Below are positions 35,106-43,464 of a DNA stretch of 64,000 bases, in pieces (within the stretch, counting starts at the first letter, position 1; every line of letters begins with the position of its first letter). The stretch comes from Acidobacteriota bacterium (GTDB taxonomy: Bacteria; Acidobacteriota; Vicinamibacteria; Vicinamibacterales; CAVVIG01), in NCBI GenBank assembly GCA_016195265.1, contig JACPZW010000014.1, positions 1-64,000 on the forward strand, given 5' to 3'. The position numbers and the translations under genes are program-made. Under the pieces are notes generated by a model that was given only the letters and a program-made list of their open reading frames with translations, had not been told where the DNA came from and did no database searches.

Positions 35106-35990
35106 CTAGCCGAGCCGCTCCGCCGCGCGAAGTTTTGCGCTCCGCGCGCGCGGGTTGCGCTGCACTTCGTCCTCGCCCGGCACCATCGGCCGCTTGGTCA
35201 GCACTCTCACGAGCGCCTCGTCGCCGTGCTCGAGGGCGCGTAGCGTGTGCTTCACGATCCGGTCTTCGAGCGAATGAAACGAGATCACGACGAGCCGCGC
35301 GCCGGCGCGGAGGCGGCGCACCGCCGTCTCGAGAAAACGATCGAGCCCTTCGAGCTCGCGATTGACCCAGATGCGCAGCGCCTGAAAGGTGCGCGTCGCA
35401 GGATCGATGCGCATGGGGCCGCGCCGCGGGATCGCGCGGCGCACGATCGCGGCCAGGCGGCCCGTGGTGTCGACCGGCGCCTCGCGCCGCGCCTCGACCA
35501 GCGCCCGCGCGATCCGCCGCGAGAAGCGCTCCTCGCCGTACTGGAAAATGGCGTCGGCCAGCTCGCGCTCGGTCGATCGCGCGACCAGGTCCGCGGCCGT
35601 GTCGCCCGACTGGCGATTCATCCGCATGTCGAGCGGCTCGTCGCGCTGGAAGCTGAACCCGCGGCCGGACGCGTCGAGCTGCAGCGACGAGACGCCGAGG
35701 TCGGCCAGCGTGCCGTCGACGCCGGCGATCTGCCGGGCGTCGAGCACGTCGCCGATCGCTCGATAGTCGGCGTGCACGAGCTCGACGCGCGCGCTCCAGG
35801 ACGCCAGCGTGTCGCGGGCGTGCGCGAGGGCGTCGCGATCGCGATCCAGACCGATGACGCGCGTCGCGCCGGCCTCGAGCAGCGCGCGCGTGTGGCCGCC
35901 GAGTCCCACGGTACAATCCACGAAGAGTCCGCCGCGCTCCGGGCGCAGGTGCTGGAGGACCTCGGCGGTCATCACGGGGACGTGCGTCAT
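35106..35990 (-). CDS. rsmH: 16S rRNA (cytosine-1402 N4)-methyltransferase RsmH
   Basis: 294 residues. Opens THVPVMTAEVLQHL; SAM-binding features are FVDCTVGLGGHTRALLE and VIGLDRDRDALAHA; DLGVSSLQLDASGRGFSF and the C-terminal VISFHSLEDRIVKHTLR are family hallmarks. It methylates C1402 in the ribosomal decoding centre. The ATG at 35990 shares a base with the mraZ stop (TGATG). Confidence 0.97.
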   Translation of the reverse strand: MTHVPVMTAEVLQHLRPERGGLFVDCTVGLGGHTRALLEAGATRVIGLDRDRDALAHARDTLASWSARVELVHADYRAIGDVLDARQIAGVDGTLADLGVSSLQLDASGRGFSFQRDEPLDMRMNRQSGDTAADLVARSTERELADAIFQYGEERFSRRIARALVEARREAPVDTTGRLAAIVRRAIPRRGPMRIDPATRTFQALRIWVNRELEGLDRFLETAVRRLRAGARLVVISFHSLEDRIVKHTLRALEHGDEALVRVLTKRPMVPGEDEVQRNPRARSAKLRAAERLG

Positions 35991-36430
35991 CAGATGCCGG
36001 ACTCCGCGAGCGCCTTCGCGTCGTCGTCCGTGAAGGGATCGCGCTGCAGCTTGGTCAGGAAGCGATCGTGATTCCACACGTCGAGGAAGTTGTATTGGCC
36101 GAGCACGTCGACGTCGCCGCTGATCGTCGCGGTCTCGCGCAGGCGCGCCGGGATCAGGACGCGTCCTTGCGCGTCGAGCTCGGCGGCCTGGCCGAAGAAG
36201 TTCACGCGATCGAGGTAGCGCAGCCGCGCCGGGTGGGCGGACGGCATGCGCCCGAGCTTTTCTTCGAGCTCGAGCCACACGGGCATCGGGTAGACGCGCG
36301 CGTACTCACCGCTCAGGCTGGTGAGGAACAGCTCGCGGCCGTACTTGCCCTCGAGGAGCGAACGGAAGACGTTCGGCACCTTGAGTCGGCCCTTGTCATC
36401 TATCCGTGCCTGTTCGTGACCCCTGAACAC
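35990..36430 (-). CDS. mraZ: Transcriptional regulator MraZ
   Basis: 146 residues with two SpoVT/AbrB-like repeats, each with the DxxGR core (RIDDKGRLKVPNVFR and ELDAQGRVLIPARLR). MraZ forms ring oligomers and represses the dcw cluster by binding repeats at its own promoter; three matching GTGG boxes are visible upstream. GTG start. First gene of the cluster. Confidence 0.95.
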   Translation of the reverse strand: MFRGHEQARIDDKGRLKVPNVFRSLLEGKYGRELFLTSLSGEYARVYPMPVWLELEEKLGRMPSAHPARLRYLDRVNFFGQAAELDAQGRVLIPARLRETATISGDVDVLGQYNFLDVWNHDRFLTKLQRDPFTDDDAKALAESGI

Positions 36431-36445
36431 ACCAGCCCTTTACGA

Positions 36446-36470
36446 CCCACTTTTCACCACAAAATTCCAC
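36446..36470 (-). promoter_or_regulatory. Three MraZ-type operator boxes
   Basis: On the minus strand GTGGA, GTGGT and GTGGG recur every ten bases, separated by ATTTT and GAAAA. Direct repeats of TGG/GTGG type near the mraZ start are the known MraZ target. They lie just downstream of the promoter -10. Confidence 0.75.
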
Positions 36471-36474
36471 GACG

Positions 36475-36503
36475 ATAGTAGGAGAGGGCCTCTGGGATGT
36501 CAA
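36475..36503 (-). promoter_or_regulatory. Promoter of the division/cell-wall cluster
   Basis: Minus strand TTGACA (36498-36503), a 17-bp spacer, and TACTAT (36475-36480). It is the best sigma-70 match in the window and is followed by the MraZ boxes and the mraZ GTG start 45 bases downstream. Confidence 0.88.
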
Positions 36504-36648
36504 CCGCAAAATCTGTTGCATCAGTAAGTTACGCCTAATTTTCGCCGTTTAATCGCCTGCCGGCCCAACCCCTTGGGGTCCACTCTGGTCCAAACCCTTC
36601 CGGCAGACCCCGTCCTTCCCCGGTCGGTGCTACGATGCAGGGCTTCGC

Positions 36649-37758
36649 ATGCTCAGGGCAGCCCTCATCGGCGTCGGTTCCAGCGGCAAGACCTCCCTTT
36701 TCCAGCTCATGACCAGCGCGCGGGAAACCGCGCGGTCCGCCCACGGCAAGGCCGAAGCGTCGATCGGCATTTCCAAAGTGCCCGACGCGCGCCTCGATCG
36801 CCTGACGGCGATGTACAACCCAAAGAAACGCGTGCCCGCGACGGTGGAATTCAGCGACCTGGCGATTCCGGGCGGCAGCGGCGGCGCGCAGGCGCTCGTC
36901 GACGTTGCGGCCTACAAGAACGCCGACGCGCTCGTCCATGTGCTGCGCGCGTTTCAGGATCCCAGCGTGCCGCACCCGTCGGGCGCGGTCGATCCAGCGC
37001 GCGACGCGCAGGCGATGGAAGACGAGCTGATCCTCGCGGATCTCGGCGTCGCCGAGCGCCGGCTGGAGCGCCTCGAGAAAGACTTGAAGAAGAACAAGTC
37101 GGCCGATCTCGAGAAAGAGCGCGACGTCATCACGCTCTGCAAGGCCGCGCTCGAGGAGGGCCGGCCGCTGCGCACGCTGGACCTGAAGGGCGACGACCTC
37201 AAGCGGCTGCGCGGCTTTCAGTTTCTGTCGGCCAAGCCGCTGCTGATCGTGATCAACCTGGACGAATCCGCGCTCGCGCAGGGCGGCGACGCCGCGACGC
37301 GGATCGAGCGCGCGGCCGAAGCCGCGGGGCTGACGGCGTTCCTCTCGCACGCGGCGACGGCCGCGGTGGCGGTCTGCGCGAAGATCGAGCTCGAGATTTC
37401 GCAGCTCGAGGCGGCGGATGCCGCGGCGTTTCTGGCGGACCTCGGCCTGAGCCAGTCCGGGCTGGATCGCGTCATCCGCGCGAGCTACGAGCTGCTCGGG
37501 TACATGTCGTTCTTCACCGTCGGCGAGGACGAGTGCCGCGCCTGGTCGATTCCCCGCCACACACAGGCGCAGCTGGCGGCGGGCGAGATTCACAGCGACA
37601 TCGCGCGCGGGTTCATCAGGGCGGAAGTCGTCAGCTACGACCACCTCGTCGCACGGGGCTCGATGGCCGTCTGCCGGGAGCACGGCGAAGTGCGTCTCGA
37701 AGGCAAGGAGTACATCGTGCAGGACGGCGACATAATTAACTTCCGATTTGCTACATAA
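36649..37758 (+). CDS. Degenerate YchF/Obg-like GTPase homologue
   Basis: 369 residues with the YchF layout: N-terminal G domain, helical insertion (about 125-165) and C-terminal TGS domain ending KEYIVQDGDIINFRFAT. The nucleotide motifs are altered. The P-loop reads GVGSSGKTS rather than GLPNVGKS, the G3 position reads DLAIPG without the usual DxxG glycine, and NLDE stands where YchF has NxxE. It may bind ATP/GTP differently or have lost activity. It is divergent from mraZ and followed by an octamer-word hairpin. The family call is secure and the function uncertain. Confidence 0.85.
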   Translation: MLRAALIGVGSSGKTSLFQLMTSARETARSAHGKAEASIGISKVPDARLDRLTAMYNPKKRVPATVEFSDLAIPGGSGGAQALVDVAAYKNADALVHVLRAFQDPSVPHPSGAVDPARDAQAMEDELILADLGVAERRLERLEKDLKKNKSADLEKERDVITLCKAALEEGRPLRTLDLKGDDLKRLRGFQFLSAKPLLIVINLDESALAQGGDAATRIERAAEAAGLTAFLSHAATAAVAVCAKIELEISQLEAADAAAFLADLGLSQSGLDRVIRASYELLGYMSFFTVGEDECRAWSIPRHTQAQLAAGEIHSDIARGFIRAEVVSYDHLVARGSMAVCREHGEVRLEGKEYIVQDGDIINFRFAT

Positions 37759-37766
37759 CGGAAGAT

Positions 37767-37837
37767 GAATTGGGTAGTTGAGTAATCTGGTAACCGGGTA
37801 ATCGATTACGCAATTACCCAACTCCCCAATTACCCAA
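37767..37837. repeat. Inverted octamer arms (AATTGGGT words) after the YchF-like gene
   Basis: AATTGGGT, AGTTGAGT, AATCTGGT and AACCGGGT on the left; CAATTACC, CAACTCCC and CAATTACC on the right. Same family as 5476-5565. The ATG of the next gene begins at its last base. Confidence 0.85.
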
Positions 37838-38889
37838 TGCCATCGATCAGCACTGTCCTGGTCTGTGAGGCGCAGGTGCCGTTCGTGCACGGCGGCGCGG
37901 AGCTGCACGTGCGGGGCCTGGTCGACGAGCTCACACGCCGGGGCTATCGTGCCGAGCGCGTGTCGATCCCGTTCAAGTGGTACCCGAAATCCGAGCTGCT
38001 CGCCCAGGCGGCCGCGTGGCGGCTCATCGATCTCTCCGAGTCGAATCACCAGCGCATCGACGCCGTGATCGCCACCAAGTTCCCGACCTACTTCGTCCGG
38101 CACCCGAACAAGATCGCCTGGCTGTTCCACCAGTACCGCGCGATTTACGATCTGGCCGGCACGCCGTACAGCGAGTTTGAACACACCGAAGGTGACGTCC
38201 GGCTCCGCGACACATTGATCGGCCTGGACCGCGACGCGCTCGGCGAGGCCCGGCGGCTGTTCACCAACTCGCGCAACACCGCCGCGCGGCTCGCGCGCTA
38301 CAACGGGCTGACCGCCGAACCGCTTTACCATCCGCCGCCGCTGGCTGGCCAGTTGAAATCGGGCCCGCTCGGCGACTATGTCCTGTCGGTCGGGCGCCTC
38401 GAAGGCAACAAGCGGGTCGACCTCATCGTCGGTGCGCTCGCGCACGTATTGCCCGGTGTCCGCCTCGTCGTCGCCGGTGAAGGCCCGCTTCGGCAGTCGC
38501 TCGAAGCGACGGCGGCGGAGGCCGGTGTCGCCGGCCGAATCACGTGGACCGGCCGCATCAGCGCCAATACGCTCGTCGATCTGTACGCGGGCGCGCTCGG
38601 CGTGGTCTTTCCGCCGTTCGACGAGGACTACGGGTACATCACGCTCGAGGCGTTCCTCTCGCGCAAGCCCGTCATCACGACGACCGACGCGGGCGGCCCG
38701 CTCGAATTTGTCGAGGACGGCGTCACGGGTCTCGTCGTCGAGCCGTCGCCCGAGGCCATCGGGGCCGCGATCAACCGGCTCGCCGACGATCGCCGCATCG
38801 CGCAATCGCTCGGCGACGCCGGCTACGATCGCGTCCGCGCCATCACGTGGGACGGCGTCGTCGATCGGCTGATGGCGAATGGCCGGTGA
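37837..38889 (+). CDS. Family 4 (GT-B) glycosyltransferase
   Basis: 350 residues. The N-terminal half shows a G-rich loop (VPFVHGGAELHVRGLV). The C-terminal Glycos_transf_1 domain has VLSVGRLEGNKRVDLIV, VVAGEGPL, ITWTGRIS and the acidic FPPFDEDYGYITLEAFLSRKP retaining-enzyme motif. It probably adds a sugar in surface polysaccharide synthesis. First gene of a coupled sugar operon: its TGA overlaps the next start (GTGA). The ATG sits at the end of the octamer repeat. Confidence 0.88.
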   Translation: MPSISTVLVCEAQVPFVHGGAELHVRGLVDELTRRGYRAERVSIPFKWYPKSELLAQAAAWRLIDLSESNHQRIDAVIATKFPTYFVRHPNKIAWLFHQYRAIYDLAGTPYSEFEHTEGDVRLRDTLIGLDRDALGEARRLFTNSRNTAARLARYNGLTAEPLYHPPPLAGQLKSGPLGDYVLSVGRLEGNKRVDLIVGALAHVLPGVRLVVAGEGPLRQSLEATAAEAGVAGRITWTGRISANTLVDLYAGALGVVFPPFDEDYGYITLEAFLSRKPVITTTDAGGPLEFVEDGVTGLVVEPSPEAIGAAINRLADDRRIAQSLGDAGYDRVRAITWDGVVDRLMANGR

Positions 38890-39764
38890 CCGTGGAGATC
38901 GTCTCGAATGCCGCCGCGACGTCCGTGATCGTCCCCGCCTTCAATGAAGCGCTGTCGATCGGCGCGCTGATCGCGGACCTGCGCGCCGCCGCGCGCTGGC
39001 GCGAGATCCTGGTCGTCGACGACGGATCGGCGGACGACACCGCGGCGCGCGCGGCCGCCGCGGGCGCGCGCGTGATCCGTCATCCGTACAACAAAGGCAA
39101 CGGCGCCGCCGTGAAGACCGGCATCCGTCAGGCGGCCGGCGTATTCGTGCTCATCGTGGACGCGGACGGCCAGCACCGGCCGGAGGACGCGGTGCGTCTC
39201 GTCGCGAAGCTGGACCAGTACGATCTGGTCGTCGGCGCGCGATCAAGCGCCACGCAGGCCACGCTCTTCCGGCGGCTGGGCAACCGGCTGCTGAACGCGA
39301 TCGCCAGCTATCTGACCCGCCAGCGCATTCCTGATCTGACGTCGGGCTTCCGCGCGGCCCAGCGCGCGCGCCTCGCCGAATTCCTGCACCTGCTGCCGAA
39401 CGGATTCTCGACGCCGACCACGACGACGCTGGCGTTCATCAAGGCGGGCTACAGCGTGTGGTTCGAGCCCGTGCACGCCGCGCCGCGTCAGGGCGCGTCG
39501 AAAATCCGGCTCGCGCCGGACGGCGTCCGCTTCTTCATGATCCTGTTGAAGGTGATCACGATCTACAGCCCCCTGCGGATCTTCCTGCCGGTCAGCGCGA
39601 CGACGTTTCTCCTCGGCGCGGGCTACGCCGCGTGGACGATCGCCACGCAATCGCACGTGACGAATTCGTCGGTGCTGCTGATTCTGCTCAGCGTGGTGAT
39701 CTTCCTGGTCGGCCTCGTGTCCGAGCAGATTTCGTCGCTGCGCTTCGAGGGCCCCCGATCGTGA
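38886..39764 (+). CDS. Family 2 glycosyltransferase with C-terminal membrane helices
   Basis: 292 residues. GT-A fold motifs are VIVPAFNEALSIGALI, VVDDGSADDTA and VDADGQHRPED (DxD type), then two hydrophobic segments at the C-terminus (about 215-240 and 255-275). Relatives use NDP-sugars or make polyprenyl-phosphate sugars at the inner membrane. The GTG start at 38886 overlaps the previous stop; the longer track ORF is a shadow extension through the upstream gene. Confidence 0.87.
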   Translation: MTVEIVSNAAATSVIVPAFNEALSIGALIADLRAAARWREILVVDDGSADDTAARAAAAGARVIRHPYNKGNGAAVKTGIRQAAGVFVLIVDADGQHRPEDAVRLVAKLDQYDLVVGARSSATQATLFRRLGNRLLNAIASYLTRQRIPDLTSGFRAAQRARLAEFLHLLPNGFSTPTTTTLAFIKAGYSVWFEPVHAAPRQGASKIRLAPDGVRFFMILLKVITIYSPLRIFLPVSATTFLLGAGYAAWTIATQSHVTNSSVLLILLSVVIFLVGLVSEQISSLRFEGPRS

Positions 39765-40501
39765 CGCCCGTGACGCCCGCCGCCGCGCGCACGGCGCTCG
39801 TGATCGTGCCGACCTTCAACGAGCGCGACAATCTGCCCGTGCTCGCCGCGGCGCTGATGGAGCAGCCCAACGTCAGCCTGCTGATCGTGGACGACCGGTC
39901 GCCGGACGGAACCGGCGCGATCGCCGACGATCTCGCCCGGCGGTTTCCACAGCGGATCGACGTGCTGCATCGCACCGAGCGTCCCGGACTCGGCCGCTCG
40001 TACCTGGACGCGATGCAGCGATCGATTCATCGCCCGTTCGACGTCATCTGCCAGATGGACTGCGATCTGTCGCACGACCCCGCACATCTGCCCGACCTGA
40101 TCGCCGCGCTCGACAACGCGGACGTCGTCATCGGCTCGCGCTACATCGCGGGCGGCGGCATCGTGAACTGGCCGCTGCGCCGCAAGCTGCTCAGCCGGTG
40201 CGCGAACATCTACATTCGCACGGTGACGCGCCTCAGCCCTCGCGACTGCACGAGCGGCTACCGCTGCTGGCGGCGCGAGGTGCTCGCGTCGCTCCCCTTC
40301 GAGCGCTTCGGGTCGGAAGGCTACTCGTTCCTCGTGGAAATGCTGTTCGTCGCCGAGCGCCGCGGCTGGCGAATCGCGGAGGCGCCGATCACGTTCGTCG
40401 AGCGCCGGCAGGGCGAATCGAAGCTGTCGGGGACGGTGTTGCTCGAGTCGATCGTGACGCCGTGGCGGCTCGTCGCACGCCCTTTTCGTGCTATGGTTTA
40501 G
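39761..40501 (+). CDS. Polyprenol-phosphate mannose synthase-like glycosyltransferase
   Basis: 246 residues resembling soluble Dpm1-type GT2 enzymes: ALVIVPTFNERDNLPVL, LLIVDDRSPDGTG, QMDCDLSHDPAHLPDLI, VIGSRYIAGGGIVNWPLRR and CTSGYRCWRREVL. This class makes polyprenyl-phosphate mannose (or a related sugar) as membrane donor for periplasmic glycosylation. GTG start, GTGA overlap with the previous gene. Confidence 0.9.
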   Translation: MTPVTPAAARTALVIVPTFNERDNLPVLAAALMEQPNVSLLIVDDRSPDGTGAIADDLARRFPQRIDVLHRTERPGLGRSYLDAMQRSIHRPFDVICQMDCDLSHDPAHLPDLIAALDNADVVIGSRYIAGGGIVNWPLRRKLLSRCANIYIRTVTRLSPRDCTSGYRCWRREVLASLPFERFGSEGYSFLVEMLFVAERRGWRIAEAPITFVERRQGESKLSGTVLLESIVTPWRLVARPFRAMV

Positions 40502-40511
40502 AGGCTTTTAC

Positions 40512-41315
40512 ATGTCAGCGCCGCCCCCCCAGAAACCCGCGGGCCTGAGCGTCTTTTTCCCGGCGTACAACGACAGCGGCACCATCGCCAACCTGGTGAT
40601 CCGCGCCGTGAAAACCGCCGAGGCGCTGACGCCGGACTACGAAGTGATCGTGGTGGACGACGGCAGCGCGGACGCCACGGCGGAGATTGCCGACGAGCTC
40701 GCGCGCACGTATCCGCACGTGCGCGCCATCCATCATCCGAAGAACCACGACTACGGCGCGGCGCTGCAGACCGGTTTCCGATCGGCGACCAAGGATCTGA
40801 TCTTCTACACCGACGGCGACGGCCAGTACGATCCGGCGGAGCTCGCGTCGCTGTGGGACAAGATGACGCCGGACGCGGATCTGGTGAACGGCTACAAGAT
40901 CAGCCGGTCCGATCCGCTGCACCGCGTCATCATCGGACGTCTCTACCACCACATCGTCAGCGTGCTGTTCGGGCTGAAAGTCCGCGACGTCGACTGCGAT
41001 TACCGGCTGATGCGGCGCGGGATTTTCGAGCGCATCGACCTCGAGAAAACGAGTGGCGTCATCTGCCTCGAGATGATGAAGAAGATTCAGGACGCCGGCT
41101 TCCGCATCGTCGAGGTGCCGGTCAATCACTACCACCGCGCGTTCGGCAAGTCGCAGTTCTTCAACGTCCGGCGGCTCTTCCGCGTCGCCTTCGATGTGGC
41201 GGCTCTCTGGTTCGCGCTCGTCGTCCGGCGCGAGCACCTGCGCCGGCCCGGCCGCGCGCTCGTGCCGGCGCGCGACGCCGGCAAGCCGGTGTACCCGGGC
41301 TCGCCACGCCAGTGA
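40512..41315 (+). CDS. Family 2 glycosyltransferase
   Basis: 267 residues. Motifs are LSVFFPAYNDSGTIANLV, VIVVDDGSADATAE, FYTDGDGQYDPAEL, DVDCDYRLMRRGIF and VPVNHYHRAFGKSQFF. It is a Dpm1/GtrB-like enzyme with a C-terminal hydrophobic stretch (AFDVAALWFALVV) for membrane association. The ATG at 40512 begins 11 bases after the preceding stop; the track's eight extra residues are unlikely. Its stop overlaps the epimerase GTG. Confidence 0.88.
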   Translation: MSAPPPQKPAGLSVFFPAYNDSGTIANLVIRAVKTAEALTPDYEVIVVDDGSADATAEIADELARTYPHVRAIHHPKNHDYGAALQTGFRSATKDLIFYTDGDGQYDPAELASLWDKMTPDADLVNGYKISRSDPLHRVIIGRLYHHIVSVLFGLKVRDVDCDYRLMRRGIFERIDLEKTSGVICLEMMKKIQDAGFRIVEVPVNHYHRAFGKSQFFNVRRLFRVAFDVAALWFALVVRREHLRRPGRALVPARDAGKPVYPGSPRQ

Positions 41316-42334
41316 ACGCCGACTACCGATCCTTCTACCGCGGCCGTGCCGTGATGATCACGGGCGGCCTCGGCTTCATCGGCAGCAACCTGGCGCGCGG
41401 CCTCGTCGCCCTGGGCGCCGACGTGCTGCTGGTCGATTCGCTGATTCCCGACTACGGCGGGAACCTGTTCAACATCGACGGCATCGCGGATCGCGTGCGC
41501 GTCAACATCGCCGACGTCCGCCAGCAGTCGACGATGAACTACCTCGTCCGCGATCGCGACGTGATTTTCAATCTCGCGGGCCAGGTGAGCCACATCGACA
41601 GCATGCGGGATCCGTACACGGATCTCGAGATCAACTGCCGCAGCCAGCTGACCGTGCTCGAGGCGTGCCGGAACTACAACCCGAAGGTGAAGGTCGTGTT
41701 CGCCGGCACGCGTCAGGTGTACGGGCGGCCCGATCGCCTGCCGGTGGACGAGACGCATCTCGTGCGGCCGACCGACGTGAACGGCATCAACAAGGCGGCC
41801 GGCGAGTACTACCATCTCGTCTACAACAACGTCTTCGGCATTCGCGCGTGCTCGCTGCGTCTGACGAACGTCTACGGCCCGCGGCAGTTGATCCGGCACA
41901 ACCGCCAGGGCTTCATCGGCTGGTTCATCCGCCTCGCGATCGAGAACAAGCCGATCCAGATTTACGGCGACGGATCGCAACTCCGCGACTTTGTGTACGT
42001 GGACGATGCGGCCGACGCGTTCCTGCGCGCGGGTGCGAGCGACGACTGCAACGGCGACGTCTTCAACGTCGGCGGGGATCGGCCGATCAGCCACCGCGAT
42101 CTGACGACGCTGCTCGTCGACGTCGCCGGCAGCGGGACCGTGCAGTACGTCGACTGGCCGCCGGACAAGAAGGCGATCGACATCGGCAGCTTCTACGCCG
42201 ACTCCACCCGGTTCACGCGCACGACCGGCTGGACGCCCGCGACGAGCCTCGCGAACGGGCTGCGCCAGACGATCGCGTTCTACCGGCAGCATGGCGCGCA
42301 CTACCTCGCGGAGTCCGGCGGAGGTCCGGCATGA
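41312..42334 (+). CDS. Extended-SDR NDP-sugar epimerase/dehydratase-like protein lacking the usual Tyr
   Basis: 340 residues. The NAD-binding TGGLGFIGSNLARGL loop, acidic VDSLIPD strand end and FAGTRQVYGRP block place it in the extended SDR sugar-nucleotide family. Where these enzymes normally have YxxxK, this one reads NGINKAAGE, so Asn replaces the catalytic Tyr while Lys is kept. It may belong to a subgroup with altered chemistry. GTG start with GTGA overlap; its end overlaps the aminotransferase by ATGA. Confidence 0.82.
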   Translation: MNADYRSFYRGRAVMITGGLGFIGSNLARGLVALGADVLLVDSLIPDYGGNLFNIDGIADRVRVNIADVRQQSTMNYLVRDRDVIFNLAGQVSHIDSMRDPYTDLEINCRSQLTVLEACRNYNPKVKVVFAGTRQVYGRPDRLPVDETHLVRPTDVNGINKAAGEYYHLVYNNVFGIRACSLRLTNVYGPRQLIRHNRQGFIGWFIRLAIENKPIQIYGDGSQLRDFVYVDDAADAFLRAGASDDCNGDVFNVGGDRPISHRDLTTLLVDVAGSGTVQYVDWPPDKKAIDIGSFYADSTRFTRTTGWTPATSLANGLRQTIAFYRQHGAHYLAESGGGPA

Positions 42335-43449
42335 CGCCGCGCCGCCTGCCGTTCATGTCGCTCGTGCCCGGCGAGGACGCCGCCGCCGTGCGGCAGGCGA
42401 TCGATCGCGTCATCGCGCGCGGCTGGTTCGTGCTCGGCCCGGAGGTCGACGCGTTCGAGCGCGAGTTCGCCGCGGCGGCGGGCGCGGCGCGCGCGGTGGG
42501 CGTCGGCACGGGGACCGACGCGATCGCGCTGATCCTGCGCGGGCTCGGCATCGGCGCGGGCGACGAAGTGATCACGTCGCCGCTCTCGGCGGCGTATTCC
42601 GCGCTGGCGATCATGATGGCCGGCGCGCGGCCCGTCTTCGCCGACATCGATCCGGATCGGCTCACGATCGATCCCGAGCGCGTGGCGGCGCTCGTCGGCC
42701 CGCGAACGAAGGCGATTCTCCCGGTACACCTGTACGGGCAGGCGGCCGACATGGCGGCGATCGCGCGCGTCGCGGCGCGCTTCAATCTCGCGGTCGTCGA
42801 AGACTGCTGCCAGGCGCATCTCTCGACCGCCGGCGGGCGTCCGGTCGGGACGATCGGCGTCGCCGGCGCGTTCAGCTTCTATCCGACCAAGAATCTCGGC
42901 GCGCTCGGCGACGGCGGCGCCATCGTGACCAACGACTCGGCGCTCGCCGACCGGATCGCGCGGCTGCGCAACGGCGGGCAGACCGACCGGTATCATCATC
43001 AGGAGTTCGGCATCAACTCGCGGCTCGACGAAGTGCAGGCGGCGATTCTTCGCGCGCGGCTGCCGCTGCTGCCCGCGTGGACCGCGCGCCGCCGCGCGCT
43101 GGCTGCGCGCTACCGAGAACGGCTCGCGGGCGCGCCGGTGTCGGTGCCGCCGGAACGGGATGCCGGCCACGTCTATCACCTGTTCGTCGTAAGAAGCGGT
43201 GCCCGTGCGGAATTGCAGGCGCACCTGGCCGCGCGGGGCATCGAGACGCTCATTCACTATCCCGTGTCGATTCCGCGGCAGCCGGCGCTGGCGGCGACCG
43301 GGCCGGCCGACTGTCCGGTGGCGACGCAGGCCTGCGCCGAAGTAGTCTCGTTGCCGCTGCACCCGGCGCTCGGCGTCGAGCAGGTCGACGACGTGGCCGC
43401 CGCTATTCACGCATTCGCGGACAAGGGGACGGGGCCCGTCCCCTCTTAG
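42331..43449 (+). CDS. DegT/DnrJ/EryC1-family sugar aminotransferase
   Basis: 372 residues; PLP-dependent, transfers an amino group to a keto-sugar nucleotide. GVGTGTDAIALILRGL, LPVHLYGQAADMAAI, VVEDCCQAH and the PLP-lysine motif FSFYPTKNLGALGDGGAI (about 190) are typical, as is FGINSRLDEVQAAIL. The last residues (KGTGPVPS) are encoded by a GGGGACGGG-type palindrome that carries the stop region. It probably supplies an amino sugar for the polysaccharide made by this operon. Confidence 0.9.
   Translation: MTPRRLPFMSLVPGEDAAAVRQAIDRVIARGWFVLGPEVDAFEREFAAAAGAARAVGVGTGTDAIALILRGLGIGAGDEVITSPLSAAYSALAIMMAGARPVFADIDPDRLTIDPERVAALVGPRTKAILPVHLYGQAADMAAIARVAARFNLAVVEDCCQAHLSTAGGRPVGTIGVAGAFSFYPTKNLGALGDGGAIVTNDSALADRIARLRNGGQTDRYHHQEFGINSRLDEVQAAILRARLPLLPAWTARRRALAARYRERLAGAPVSVPPERDAGHVYHLFVVRSGARAELQAHLAARGIETLIHYPVSIPRQPALAATGPADCPVATQACAEVVSLPLHPALGVEQVDDVAAAIHAFADKGTGPVPS
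43423..43444. repeat. GGGGACGGG-family palindrome at the aminotransferase 3' end
   Basis: AGGGGACGGG-G-CCCGTCCCCT, a nearly spacer-free palindrome ending just before the TAG stop. Confidence 0.8.
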
Positions 43450-43464
43450 AAAGGACCGTACGAC

